DNA of 64,000 bases from Mycolicibacterium chubuense. Its GTDB lineage: Bacteria; Actinomycetota; Actinomycetes; Mycobacteriales; Mycobacteriaceae. Positions 1 to 8,715 of this stretch are shown here, in pieces. Made by a program: the position numbers and the translations under genes. The notes under the pieces were generated by a model. That model was not told the origin of the DNA. It searched no databases and saw nothing but the letters and a program-made list of their open reading frames with translations. The stretch spans positions 22,338-86,337 of the forward strand of contig NZ_JYNX01000036.1 of the NCBI RefSeq assembly GCF_001044255.1, written 5' to 3'. Within the stretch, counting starts at the first letter, position 1. The number at the start of each line of letters is the position of its first letter.

Positions 1-184
1 GCGCACCGCGCTCCTCGGCCTCGCGGACGGTGTCCGCGCCCGACAGCACCAACGCATGAACCCGCAGTCCCGGATGCGACCGGCTCAGCGTGAGAAGTGT
101 TGCGCCCATGCCGATCGCGATGTCGTCGCAGTGGGCGCCCAGCACGGCGATCTCGCGCAGCTGCCCTGTGTTCAGATCGATCAC
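1..184 (-). CDS. PIG-L family deacetylase, N-terminal fragment (runs off left edge)
   Basis: Only the first 61 codons are in the window. The start is a GTG whose last two bases and the following A form the TGA stop of the cytidylyltransferase gene (GTGA overlap), so the two are translationally coupled. Residues 11-20 read EIAVLGAHCD followed by DIAIGMGATL, which matches the AHxDD zinc-binding motif at the N-terminus of PIG-L (LmbE-like) de-N-acetylases. Members remove N-acetyl groups from sugars such as GlcNAc-inositol or nucleotide-linked sugars. As the last visible gene of a glycan operon, it probably deacetylates an amino sugar of the same product. The substrate cannot be told from this fragment. 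Confidence 0.75.
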   Translation of the reverse strand, partial: MIDLNTGQLREIAVLGAHCDDIAIGMGATLLTLSRSHPGLRVHALVLSGADTVREAEERGA

Positions 185-984
185 GACGCGGCCACCTTCT
201 CGTGCTCCCACAACGCCCAGGGACGGTTGCCGCTGCGGTAGGCGGCGTCGAGTTCGGCGCGTTCCTTGAAGGTGTCGGCCGGCTTCCAGAACCCGAGGTG
301 CTTGTAGCCGTAGAGCTTGCCCCGGGCGGCCAGAACCCCGCACACGTCCTCGACCAGATCGCAGTTCTCCGTGAGCATGTCGAGGACCGCGGCGGACAAC
401 ACGAAGAAGCCGCCGTTCTCCCAGATCGGCAGCCGGGACACCGGCGTGATGCCGGTGACCGCACCGGTGTGCGGACCGGACTCGATGACGTCGACGCAGT
501 GGAACGACGACTGCGGCGGGACGATCAGCATCGACGCCAACGCACCGGACGCCTTCACCTCGTCGATGATGTCGTTGAGCGGCGCGTCGGTCAGCACGTC
601 GGCGTAGTTGGCCAGGAAGTACTCGTCGCCGTCGAGGAACGAGCGCACCCGCCGGAGCCGTTCTCCGATGGGCGATTCGGGGCCGGTGTCGACGAACGTG
701 ATGGTCCAGTCGCTGATGTCGGTCTGCAGCAGTTCGACCTTGCCGCCGCGGATCACGAAATCGTTGGACGCCGACTCCCGGTAGGACAGGAAGTAGTCCT
801 TGATGTGCTCGGCGCCGTAGCCCAGGCACAGCACGAACTCGGTGTGACCGAAGTGGGCGTAGTACCGCATGACGTGCCAGATGAGAGGCCGCGGACCGAT
901 CATCTGCATCGGCTTGGGGATCTCGTCATCGCTGCCGTTGCGCATCCGCATGCCGTACCCGCCACAGAACAGAACGACCTTCAT
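181..984 (-). CDS. rfbF: glucose-1-phosphate cytidylyltransferase-like nucleotidyltransferase (RfbF family)
   Basis: A 267-residue nucleotidyltransferase. It opens with MKVVLFCGGYGMRMR, the G-G-x-G-x-R signature loop, followed by KPMQMIGPRPLIWHVMRYY and FVLCLGYGAEHIKDYF, both typical of RfbF enzymes that make CDP-glucose from CTP and glucose-1-phosphate. The C-terminal GFWKPADTFKERAEL segment also fits RfbF. The ATG is preceded by GGAAGGAAATCGGAG and overlaps the upstream methyltransferase stop (ATGA). CDP-glucose normally feeds CDP-deoxyhexose synthesis, so a dehydratase is expected beyond the left edge. The first loop has M-R-M-R rather than T-R-L-R, so another NTP or sugar remains possible. 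Confidence 0.8.
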   Translation of the reverse strand: MKVVLFCGGYGMRMRNGSDDEIPKPMQMIGPRPLIWHVMRYYAHFGHTEFVLCLGYGAEHIKDYFLSYRESASNDFVIRGGKVELLQTDISDWTITFVDTGPESPIGERLRRVRSFLDGDEYFLANYADVLTDAPLNDIIDEVKASGALASMLIVPPQSSFHCVDVIESGPHTGAVTGITPVSRLPIWENGGFFVLSAAVLDMLTENCDLVEDVCGVLAARGKLYGYKHLGFWKPADTFKERAELDAAYRSGNRPWALWEHEKVAAS

Positions 985-2225
985 CTCCGATTTCCTTCCG
1001 TCATGTCGACGACGTGCAGGGTGGGCAGCGGGTACACCAGGCGGGCGCCCCACTCGGCGGTGTAGCCGAGCTGATCGGTGATCTCCGCCTCGAGGTTCCA
1101 CGGCAGCACCACGATCACGTCGGGCCGGTCCTTGTCCAGCTGCGCCGGATCGAGAATCGGGATGCGCGCGCCGGGCGTGAATCGACCGTGTTTATAGGGA
1201 TTCCGGTCCACGGTGTACTCGAGCAGGTCGGTGCGGATGCCGCAGTAGTTGAGCAGCGTGTTGCCCTTCCCGGGAGCCCCGTAGCCGACCACGCGTTCGC
1301 CGCGCGCGCGGCACTCGAGCAGGTAGCGCAGCAGGTCGTGCCGGATCGTCTCGGTCCGCGGCCGCAGCCCGAGATAGCCGTCGACGCGGTGCAGTCCCGC
1401 GTCCTGCTCGGCGGCCAGCGCGGCGGCCACCCGGGGCGAGGGTGCAGCGGCCAGCTCGGCGGGTCGCGCCCACAGGCGCAGCGATCCGCCGTGCGTCGGC
1501 AGCATCTCGACGTCGACGACCGCGAGGCCGCCGGCCGCCAGCGCCCGGATCGCGGAAAGCACGGTGTAGTACTGGAAGTGCTCGTGATAGATGGTGTCGA
1601 ACTGTCCGAGCGCGACGAGGTTGAGGGCGTGATGCACCTCGATGCTCAACCAGCCGTCGTCGGCGAGCAGGGTGCGCAGCGACCGCGTGAACCCGGTCAG
1701 GTCGGGGACGTGGGCGTAGACGTTGTTGGCGACCAGCAGGTCGGCGGCGCCGTGCCGGGCCCGGACGTCGGCGGCCACCTGCTCATCGAGGAACGCGGTG
1801 ACCGTCGGCACCCCGCGGCGCCGTGCGGCCTCCCCCACATTGACCGACGGCTCGATGCCGAGGCAGCCGATGCCGGCCGCGGCCACGTGCGCCAGCAGGT
1901 ATCCGTCGTTGCTGGCCACCTCGACGACGAACGAATCCTGTTTCAGTCCCACGCGATTCGTCGCCTCGGCGACGAAGCGACGGGCGTGGTCGACCCAGCT
2001 GTCGGAGAACGAGGAGAAGTACGCGTACTCGGTGAACGTCTCCTCGGGCGTGATCAGCGCAGGGATCTGCAGCAGCAGACAGTCCTGGCACAGCCGCAGG
2101 TGTAGCGGGTACGTCGCCTCGGGGGCATCGAGTTCGGTGGCGGTGAGGAACTTCTCGCACGGCGGCGTGGCGCCGAGGTCCAGCACACTGTGCAACCTCG
2201 CCGACCCGCACAGTCGACACGTCAT
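981..2225 (-). CDS. sugar C-methyltransferase-like SAM-dependent methyltransferase
   Basis: A 414-residue protein with the three-part build of NDP-hexose C-methyltransferases. The N-terminal zinc-binding region has C3, C6, C46 and C49. The SAM-binding domain has VVEVASNDGYLL near residues 100-111. The C-terminal domain contains VVGYGAPGKGNTLLNYCG, typical of the Methyltransf_14 type. These enzymes add a methyl group to carbon 3 of a nucleotide-activated keto-deoxy sugar. The ATG overlaps the stop of the upstream membrane gene, and its own TGA overlaps the cytidylyltransferase start. Placed beside an RfbF-like enzyme, it suggests a branched CDP-deoxyhexose. The exact substrate is inferred. Confidence 0.8.
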   Translation of the reverse strand: MTCRLCGSARLHSVLDLGATPPCEKFLTATELDAPEATYPLHLRLCQDCLLLQIPALITPEETFTEYAYFSSFSDSWVDHARRFVAEATNRVGLKQDSFVVEVASNDGYLLAHVAAAGIGCLGIEPSVNVGEAARRRGVPTVTAFLDEQVAADVRARHGAADLLVANNVYAHVPDLTGFTRSLRTLLADDGWLSIEVHHALNLVALGQFDTIYHEHFQYYTVLSAIRALAAGGLAVVDVEMLPTHGGSLRLWARPAELAAAPSPRVAAALAAEQDAGLHRVDGYLGLRPRTETIRHDLLRYLLECRARGERVVGYGAPGKGNTLLNYCGIRTDLLEYTVDRNPYKHGRFTPGARIPILDPAQLDKDRPDVIVVLPWNLEAEITDQLGYTAEWGARLVYPLPTLHVVDMTEGNRR

Positions 2226-4327
2226 GACCTGCACCCCCCGGACTGGTAGCGGTACACCGCGGTGGTCTCGTCCTGCAGCCGCAGGCACCACACCGGGCTG
2301 GTCGCGAACATGCGCTCGAAACGGTCGACCGTGTCGGGCGCGGCGTAGCCGAAGTAGTCGAACGCCGTCTTGGCGTCGGCGGTGAACACGAAGTACGTCT
2401 GCCCCGCTGCGGCCGCGGCTTTTTCGGTGACGTCGTCGAACTGGCCGGCGTCGGGGAAGCCGTCGAGGAACCCGGGCCAGCGCTCGACGATCGGGGTGTC
2501 GAACGAGTCGTCGTGCGCGGCCAGGTCGACCCAGGTGGCCGTGGCGCGCGTGGGCATGCCGGCCGAGTGCAGGCTCCAGACGGTGGCGGGCGCCCGCGCA
2601 CCGTCGACGAGGTTGTTCAGCAGCGCCAGCTCCGAGGGCCGGGCCATGTTCAGGTACCAGGTGCCGTAGTAGCCCTGCAGACCGGCGGCGGCGATCAGCG
2701 CGAGCGCGACGGCGGCCAGGTGGTGGGCGCGGCGCGCCGTGATCGCGGCGACCAGCAACGGGGCGATCAGCACGGCACAGCCCGGCAGCGCATAGAGGTA
2801 GACCCGGAACACCGCCTCGCCGCCGTAGCTGCTGAGCCCGAGCAGCACGAAGGGGCTGAACGCCAGGATCGCCGGGACGGCCACCGGCCGCTTGCGGCGC
2901 CACCACACCACCGCGGCCACCACCGCGGTCAGCATGATCGTCGCGGACAGCCCGCGGCACACCAGCGAGGTGATCATCTTGTCGAGCGACCCCGCGTACT
3001 CGACGTTGCCTGCGCCGTTGGCCAGCGGGTTGAGGCTCGACAGGCCGCCGTGCTCGAACACGATGTAGCGCCGCGGATACAGGTAGCCGAAAAGGATTGC
3101 GGCATAGGGGATCACGATCCAACGCGGACCGATCTGCCGGGTGATCGCCAGCGCCACCACCACGCCGAAGATCCAGAACGGTGTCAGCTGATGGGTCGGC
3201 ACCAGGGCGGCGAACAGCAGGAAGGCCAGCCACCCGGCGCGGCGGTCCACCCGCGAAGCCAGCAGCGCCACGATGATCCCGAGTCCGACGACGAAGGCGA
3301 ACGCCTGGGGCGCGAAGTAGTCCTGGGCCACCCAGTTGGCCAGCTCCGAGACCATCACCGCGGACAGCACCGCGCGCCGGTCCAGCCCGAGGGTGGCCGC
3401 CAGCGACCCGACCACGAGGGCCAACAGCACGTGCACCACCGGGGCGAACCAGTGCGCCACCGCGGTCGGGTCAACGGAGGTGACGTCGCTGAACCACGCG
3501 AACGTCGTGAAGAACGCCGGCCACTCGCGGTAGACGTCCACCCCCGACGGCGGCAGCACCCGGTTGGTCAGCAGGTAGTCGACGATGCCCAGGTGCTTGT
3601 AGGTCCACGCGTACATCGGCAGATCGGTGATCAGCGTCGCGGTCAACCGCAGCACCAGGATCGCCGCGCCCACCGCCGCGGCCGCGGCCGCCAGCGCGTC
3701 GGCGCGCAGCGCGACGACGAACACGCACGCGAGCACGGCACCGACGACGACGAGCACCGGTCCGGTCCCGGTGACCAGCAGACCCAGGGGTGACTCGGGG
3801 GCCGCGGCCATCCCCGGCAGAGCCACCGCCCACACGCACAGCGCCGCCACGATCCACGCGTACGGCGCGCTCAACCGCCACCGCCCGGGTGCCAGTGCGG
3901 TCGGCCACCGCAGCGCCGGGCGCGGCCGGCGCAGCGCGCACAGCACCGCCGAGCCGGCGACCGCGGTGACGAGCGTCACCAGCAGCGGGACGGGCAGCCA
4001 TGCGCCCGCCCACGTCACGGTCACGGTGGCACCTGCCGCCACGGCCATGCCGGTCACCGGGACGACGGCCACCGCCGCGGCGGCGGGAAGTCGCATCCAC
4101 AGCACCGTCGCCAGGCCGGGTCCGGTGAGCAGGAACGCCGCCAGCAGCACGGCGCGCAGCCACGGCGCCACCGGGACCAGCGACAGCAGACCCAGAGCCG
4201 CTGACGCCAGCGTGAGCCATTCCGGTCGCAGCACGCCGATCGGTCGGCGGGCCGGTTCGACGCGGCGATGCCGGCCGCGCACCGGTGCCGGTGCCGGCGA
4301 GGCAGGCCGCTCGAGCAGATCAGTCAC
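2222..4327 (-). CDS. large polytopic membrane protein of the glycan operon (GT-C-like)
   Basis: A 701-residue protein with about a dozen or more hydrophobic segments from residue 35 to about 560 and a C-terminal soluble domain of roughly 140 residues. Acidic and aromatic residues follow an early membrane helix (TLITDLPMYAWTYKHLG, then VDVYREWPAFFTTF), an arrangement seen in GT-C glycosyltransferases that use polyprenyl-linked donors. No diagnostic family motif was recognised, so a polymerase, ligase or GT-C transferase role is inference. It starts inside the end of the flippase-GH16 gene (8-base overlap) and its stop overlaps the methyltransferase ATG. The position implies a step in assembling or polymerising the exported glycan at the membrane. 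Confidence 0.6.
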   Translation of the reverse strand: MTDLLERPASPAPAPVRGRHRRVEPARRPIGVLRPEWLTLASAALGLLSLVPVAPWLRAVLLAAFLLTGPGLATVLWMRLPAAAAVAVVPVTGMAVAAGATVTVTWAGAWLPVPLLVTLVTAVAGSAVLCALRRPRPALRWPTALAPGRWRLSAPYAWIVAALCVWAVALPGMAAAPESPLGLLVTGTGPVLVVVGAVLACVFVVALRADALAAAAAAVGAAILVLRLTATLITDLPMYAWTYKHLGIVDYLLTNRVLPPSGVDVYREWPAFFTTFAWFSDVTSVDPTAVAHWFAPVVHVLLALVVGSLAATLGLDRRAVLSAVMVSELANWVAQDYFAPQAFAFVVGLGIIVALLASRVDRRAGWLAFLLFAALVPTHQLTPFWIFGVVVALAITRQIGPRWIVIPYAAILFGYLYPRRYIVFEHGGLSSLNPLANGAGNVEYAGSLDKMITSLVCRGLSATIMLTAVVAAVVWWRRKRPVAVPAILAFSPFVLLGLSSYGGEAVFRVYLYALPGCAVLIAPLLVAAITARRAHHLAAVALALIAAAGLQGYYGTWYLNMARPSELALLNNLVDGARAPATVWSLHSAGMPTRATATWVDLAAHDDSFDTPIVERWPGFLDGFPDAGQFDDVTEKAAAAAGQTYFVFTADAKTAFDYFGYAAPDTVDRFERMFATSPVWCLRLQDETTAVYRYQSGGCRS

Positions 4328-6437
4328 CGGTCACCCGCACCCAGTCGACCGTCATCGCGGCGGGAGACGGCGTGGTGTCGTCGGCGGGGCCGGGCCAGGT
4401 GCCGCCGACAGCGACGTTGAGCAGCAGGAAGAACGGCTTGTCGAAGACCCACTGCTCGTCGGCGGGCAGGTCCCCGGCACGGAACACGGTGGTGGTCCGG
4501 TCGTCGACGCCCATCGAGATCACCCCGGGGTCGCGCTGCACCCAGTACGTGTGGAAGTCGTCGACGAACGGCGGATCGATGGGCAGGGTGCCCGCGAGCT
4601 TGTACTCCCGTCCGTCGGTGTCGGGTCCGATCGCGCCGTTGTGGATGAAGCGGGCGTCGGAGATCGTCTCCACCACGTCGAGTTCACCGCTGCGGGGCCA
4701 GCCGACGGCGTCCACGTCGTCGCCGAGCAGCCAGAAGGCGGGATGCAGCCCGGCGCCGCGGGGCAACCGCACCCGGGCTTCGGCCCGGCCGTGCACGAAC
4801 GACAGCCGGCCCTTGGTCGTCAACCGCGCCGAGGTGAACCGGTCGCCGTCCCGGCGCGCGGTGATGACCAGGTGGCCGTCGCCGTCGAGCGCCACGTTGT
4901 CCGGAGAATCGGTGTAGACCTGCGATTCGTCGTTGCCCCACCCGCCGCCGCCCAGGTCGTAGCCCCACCGCGCCGGGTCGGGCCGACTGCCTGCCGGGCC
5001 GTTGAAGTCGTCGAACATCATCACCGCGGCTGAGGCGGTGGGCCGGTCGACGGAGCACAGCAGCGTCACCGGCAGCGCGGTGGCCAGCAGCACCGACCCC
5101 ACGCGCAGCCAGACGCGGCCGGCCCCGGCGGCGGCGTGACGCGCGCGGCCGTCCTGTCCGGCGCGCACCCGGCGCAGCCACGCGACGGCAGGGCCGATCA
5201 GGATCGCCGCCGAGAGGGCCTCGGCACCCAGGTACGCCCAGCCGACGCCGGTGATGCCCATCGATCGGGTGGCGACCCACGAGCCGGCGATGATCACCAC
5301 GGTCATCAGCGCCTGCACCGAGAGGTAGAGCGCGAGCTTGCGCTGGACCCGGGAGAAGCCCTCGTACACGGCGGCCACCCCGGACAGCGGCAGGAACGCC
5401 GCGGCCAGCCACAGCAGGCTGTGCCCTTCGGAGCGGTAGTCGCCGCCCGCGAGGCCGAGCATCAGGGGACCGACCAGCACCAGTCCCGCCGACGCGGCCA
5501 CGGCCACCACGGCCATCGTGCGGACCATCCGCCACGACAGGGCCGCGACCTGCTCGGGGTGGGCGGCCACTTCGGCGACGTAGGGGCTGACGACGAGGTG
5601 CATCATCAGGTACAGGGCGCTGATCATCGCCCAGGTCACGGCGAAGTACGCGTTGGCGGCCTGACCGACTTGCGTGACCACGATGAGCGGCACCACCAGC
5701 GGACCGATCGACCACAGCGACGCGATGCCGAACGACGACCCGAAGTAGGACCACATCTGCCGGCGCGGCGGCAGATCCGCCGCCTGCCGCCACCGCGGAT
5801 GGGTCGCGCTGCGGCGCTGCAGGACGACGTAGGTGCACAGCGCGGCCACCGCGGCGGTCAGCGTCCAGCTCAGCACGATCGTGACGGCGTGATCCCAGAT
5901 CGCCAGCGCCGCGACCGCGGCCAGCTTCGCCACCGCGTGCACCAGGTTCTTCACCGCGGCCCACCGCGCGACGCCGAGGCCCGCGGAGGCCTTGTCCAGC
6001 AGCGCGAACACCGCCAGCACGAGCACCATCAGCGGGAAACCGGCCATCGCCCAACCGGATTGGAACAGCGGGTCGCGGGGTCCGACCGCCACGAGAACGG
6101 CGCCGGTGAGCAGACCCATCGCAGCGACCAGCAGGAAGCCGCGGCGCAGCAGTGCCGGTGCGCGGACCCCGGCGATCGGCAGGAACCGCTCGTAGAGCAC
6201 GTCGAGACCCAGCGTCGACATCGTCGACAGCAGCACCGCGGAGCTGATCAGCGCCGAAGCGAGCCCGACCTCCGCGGGCGGGAACAGCCGGGCCGTCACC
6301 GCCCAGAAGGCAAGGCCCAGAACGCCGGTCGACGCGGTGGACGCGATCAGTGCGACGGTGTTGAGTCGCAGGTTGCGCTCGGCGGGCAGGTCCGCCGCCG
6401 CATCGCCCTGATCGAGGACGGCGGCGCGGGCGCTCAT
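4320..6437 (-). CDS. fusion protein: Wzx/MATE-type polysaccharide flippase plus GH16 glycoside hydrolase
   Basis: A single open 705-residue frame joins two unrelated activities. Residues about 20-440 form a polytopic membrane domain of the polysaccharide-export (Wzx-like) kind, with about 12-14 hydrophobic stretches. A further hydrophobic stretch at about 450-470 leads into a domain starting MMFDDFNGPAGS at residue 473. That domain has GWGNDESQVYT, the GELDVVE catalytic motif with E585, D587 and E590, and the C-terminal MTVDWVRV strand, all typical of GH16 beta-jelly-roll hydrolases of the laminarinase/endo-glucanase type. The catalytic triad is intact. The ATG overlaps the upstream GT2 stop (ATGA). 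The likely role is flipping a lipid-linked glycan and cleaving or transferring it outside the membrane. The order of domains predicts an extracytoplasmic hydrolase. Confidence 0.82.
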   Translation of the reverse strand: MSARAAVLDQGDAAADLPAERNLRLNTVALIASTASTGVLGLAFWAVTARLFPPAEVGLASALISSAVLLSTMSTLGLDVLYERFLPIAGVRAPALLRRGFLLVAAMGLLTGAVLVAVGPRDPLFQSGWAMAGFPLMVLVLAVFALLDKASAGLGVARWAAVKNLVHAVAKLAAVAALAIWDHAVTIVLSWTLTAAVAALCTYVVLQRRSATHPRWRQAADLPPRRQMWSYFGSSFGIASLWSIGPLVVPLIVVTQVGQAANAYFAVTWAMISALYLMMHLVVSPYVAEVAAHPEQVAALSWRMVRTMAVVAVAASAGLVLVGPLMLGLAGGDYRSEGHSLLWLAAAFLPLSGVAAVYEGFSRVQRKLALYLSVQALMTVVIIAGSWVATRSMGITGVGWAYLGAEALSAAILIGPAVAWLRRVRAGQDGRARHAAAGAGRVWLRVGSVLLATALPVTLLCSVDRPTASAAVMMFDDFNGPAGSRPDPARWGYDLGGGGWGNDESQVYTDSPDNVALDGDGHLVITARRDGDRFTSARLTTKGRLSFVHGRAEARVRLPRGAGLHPAFWLLGDDVDAVGWPRSGELDVVETISDARFIHNGAIGPDTDGREYKLAGTLPIDPPFVDDFHTYWVQRDPGVISMGVDDRTTTVFRAGDLPADEQWVFDKPFFLLLNVAVGGTWPGPADDTTPSPAAMTVDWVRVTGD

Positions 6438-7720
6438 GCGGGCACCGCCAACGGCAGGGGGTCGCGTCCCTCGCGCAGCGCCGCCCGGTACGCGCGGAAG
6501 CCGGCGAGCACCGAGCGCCACGCCGGGGTGGTCAATCCCTCGGGCAGCAGGTGCACGAGTTCCTCGGCGGGCTTTGCCGTGGACGCCGAGTAGGAGAGGT
6601 ACTTGACGAACTCGGGTGCCCGCAGGAGCGCCGTCGAGAACGCCTGCGGGGCCGTCGCGCGATCGCAGGCGATCTTGGCGATCCACGCGCCCAACCCCAC
6701 TCCGTAGGTGCGGCTCTGGGCGGCGAGTCCTTCACTGCTGGCCCGGTGCCGGTGCCACACCACCGATGCCGGGTCGTACACCAGCGCTCCGCCGGCACGC
6801 AGCAGCCGGAAGAACATGTCGAGGTCCTCCCCGCCACCGGTGGGCGATCCGGCGCCGAGCGCCTCGTCGAACCCGCCGAGACGCAGCACGGCGGCGCGGT
6901 CGACGGCGAAGTTGGCGCCGGTGCCGTAGTGGCCGACCGCGAACGGGAACAGCGGGATGTCCGACGGCGGGGCGGCCCACTCGAACACCCGCGTACGCAG
7001 GCAGGCCGACCAGCCGACCCGGGCGTCGAAGTACGCCTGGGCGGGTGTGCGCAGTTCGGCCGCCGGCACCAGCCCGGACACGCAGGTGACCGACTCGCCC
7101 CGGGCGAAGCCCCGTGCGATCGCGGCGAGCCAGTGCCGGTCGACCACCACGTCGTCGTCGGTGAACGCGACCACGTCACCGGTAGCGGCCAGCAGGCCGG
7201 TGTTACGAGCGCGCGAGAGCCCGGGCCGCGGCTCGTCGATCACCCGGACCCGGGGGTCGGCGAGTGCCTCGACGTACCGTCGCGTGGCGTCGGTGGCGGC
7301 GGCGTTGTCGACGATGATGATCTCGACATCGGGGTAGTTCACCGCCCGCACCGAGTCGAGTGCGGTCTGCAGCATCGACACGCGATCGCGGGTGCAGATC
7401 ACGACGGTGATCGCCGGCGTCGACGACACCGGCACCGGGGCAGGCGCGGGAAACCGGGCTGCCAGTGCGCGCAGCCGGCGCACGTCGACGGCGCCGTCGG
7501 TGATGTCGAGGTCGACGAATCCCAGCGGTCCGGCGTCGGTGCGGACCAGCAGTCGTGCGCGCTCGAAGCCCTCGGCATGCTCCAACCGGGCGGCAGCGCA
7601 ATCCAGGTCGAGGGCGTCGGTCCAGATCTCACCGATCCAGGTGGCGCCGTCCCACACCGGCGGGGCGGCGGCGGGCAGCACCGGGCGGATCGTGGTCTCG
7701 GGGAGGGTCAGGTCGGTCAT
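6434..7720 (-). CDS. GT2 family glycosyltransferase with N-terminal extension
   Basis: A 428-residue protein. Residues 1-100 form an extension with no recognised fold. A GT-A domain begins at about 103 with PAITVVICTRDR, with the DDD metal/donor motif at 188-190 and the GGGEDLDMFFRLL acceptor motif (E298-D299). Such enzymes transfer a sugar from a nucleotide donor to a growing glycan on the cytoplasmic face. The ATG overlaps the stop of the preceding GT2 gene, and its stop overlaps the flippase-GH16 start, so it is part of a coupled series. Donor and acceptor cannot be named. Confidence 0.85.
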   Translation of the reverse strand: MTDLTLPETTIRPVLPAAAPPVWDGATWIGEIWTDALDLDCAAARLEHAEGFERARLLVRTDAGPLGFVDLDITDGAVDVRRLRALAARFPAPAPVPVSSTPAITVVICTRDRVSMLQTALDSVRAVNYPDVEIIIVDNAAATDATRRYVEALADPRVRVIDEPRPGLSRARNTGLLAATGDVVAFTDDDVVVDRHWLAAIARGFARGESVTCVSGLVPAAELRTPAQAYFDARVGWSACLRTRVFEWAAPPSDIPLFPFAVGHYGTGANFAVDRAAVLRLGGFDEALGAGSPTGGGEDLDMFFRLLRAGGALVYDPASVVWHRHRASSEGLAAQSRTYGVGLGAWIAKIACDRATAPQAFSTALLRAPEFVKYLSYSASTAKPAEELVHLLPEGLTTPAWRSVLAGFRAYRAALREGRDPLPLAVPA

Positions 7721-8715
7721 GCCCACCCGCTCCGACGGGCCAACGCGCCACGCACATAGCCGGCGGTGGTGGCACCGAGGCCCAGCACCATCATCGCGGC
7801 GCGACGCCGTCCGCCGCGCCGCGGCGACACCGCCTCCCGCGCCACCGCGCGCGGCAGCACCCGGGTGGCGTAGCTCTGCTCGCTGTCGAGCGATCCCGGT
7901 GCCGCGGCCAGTCGCGTGACCACCGCTTTGGACAGGCCCTCGTGATAGCAGCGGCTCAGGAAATAGCGGGGCGTCGCCCGGTCCGGGCTCACCCAGTGCC
8001 GCACGGCGGCGGCGGGGTCGAGCAGCACCCGATCCGAGGGACGGCGAGCTCGCAGTCGCAGGAACAACTCCGTCTCCTCGCCGCCGACCGGCACCGACCC
8101 GACGCGTCCGACCTCGGACCGGAAGCCGCCGAGGTGCGTGAACACCGATCGGCGCAGGGACATGTTGCAGCCCAACGGGTTCCGAACGAGCGCCACTCGG
8201 TCGGGTTGTCCGACGTAGCTGCAGCCCACCACCCAGTCGAACTCGGCCGGCATCCACAGGGGTCGGCCCTGCGGCCAGACCGGCGCGGCATGGCCGCCGA
8301 CCCCGACCACGCGAGGATCCTCGTAATGGCTCAGCAGCGCACGGCTCCACCCCGGCTGCACCGCGGCGTCGTCGTCGAGGAACGCCACCACCTCGCCGTC
8401 GGCCGCCTCCACCCCGGTGTTGCGGGCACCCGACAGGCCGCGCTTACCGGTGTTGCGGCGCAGGATGATCCGCAGATCGTCGACGAATCGCGCTGCAGCG
8501 AGGGCGAACAGCTCGTCGTTGTGGTCGATGACGATCACGACCTGCAGAGCGGGCGCGTCGTCGGCGAGCACCGAGTCCACCGACCGGCACAGGTCGTCCC
8601 AGCGCTCGGTGGTGTAGGAGCAGACGACCACCGACAGGCTCTCGACCGGACGCCGGTCCGCGGGATCCAGGTACGGCAGTACCCGGCAGTTATGAACGGT
8701 CTGGGGCACCGGCAT
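7717..8715 (-). CDS. GT2 family glycosyltransferase
   Basis: A 332-residue GT-A glycosyltransferase. LSVVVCSYTTERWDDL near residue 27 opens the nucleotide-binding fold. The catalytic-site motif VAFLDDDAAV places DDD at 114-116, and GGEETELFLRLRARR is the later acidic acceptor motif. A basic, hydrophobic C-terminal tail (PRRGGRRRAAMMVLGLG) may hold the enzyme at the membrane. It overlaps the preceding GT2 gene by 26 bases and the next by ATGA. It should add one residue of the repeat unit made by this operon. Specificity is unknown. Confidence 0.85.
   Translation of the reverse strand: MPVPQTVHNCRVLPYLDPADRRPVESLSVVVCSYTTERWDDLCRSVDSVLADDAPALQVVIVIDHNDELFALAAARFVDDLRIILRRNTGKRGLSGARNTGVEAADGEVVAFLDDDAAVQPGWSRALLSHYEDPRVVGVGGHAAPVWPQGRPLWMPAEFDWVVGCSYVGQPDRVALVRNPLGCNMSLRRSVFTHLGGFRSEVGRVGSVPVGGEETELFLRLRARRPSDRVLLDPAAAVRHWVSPDRATPRYFLSRCYHEGLSKAVVTRLAAAPGSLDSEQSYATRVLPRAVAREAVSPRRGGRRRAAMMVLGLGATTAGYVRGALARRSGWA

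Noticed and set aside
8690-8715. 26-base overlap of two GT2 genes as a possible fusion or frameshift
   Set aside because: Each protein has its own complete GT-A fold and start, and overlap is common in this operon.
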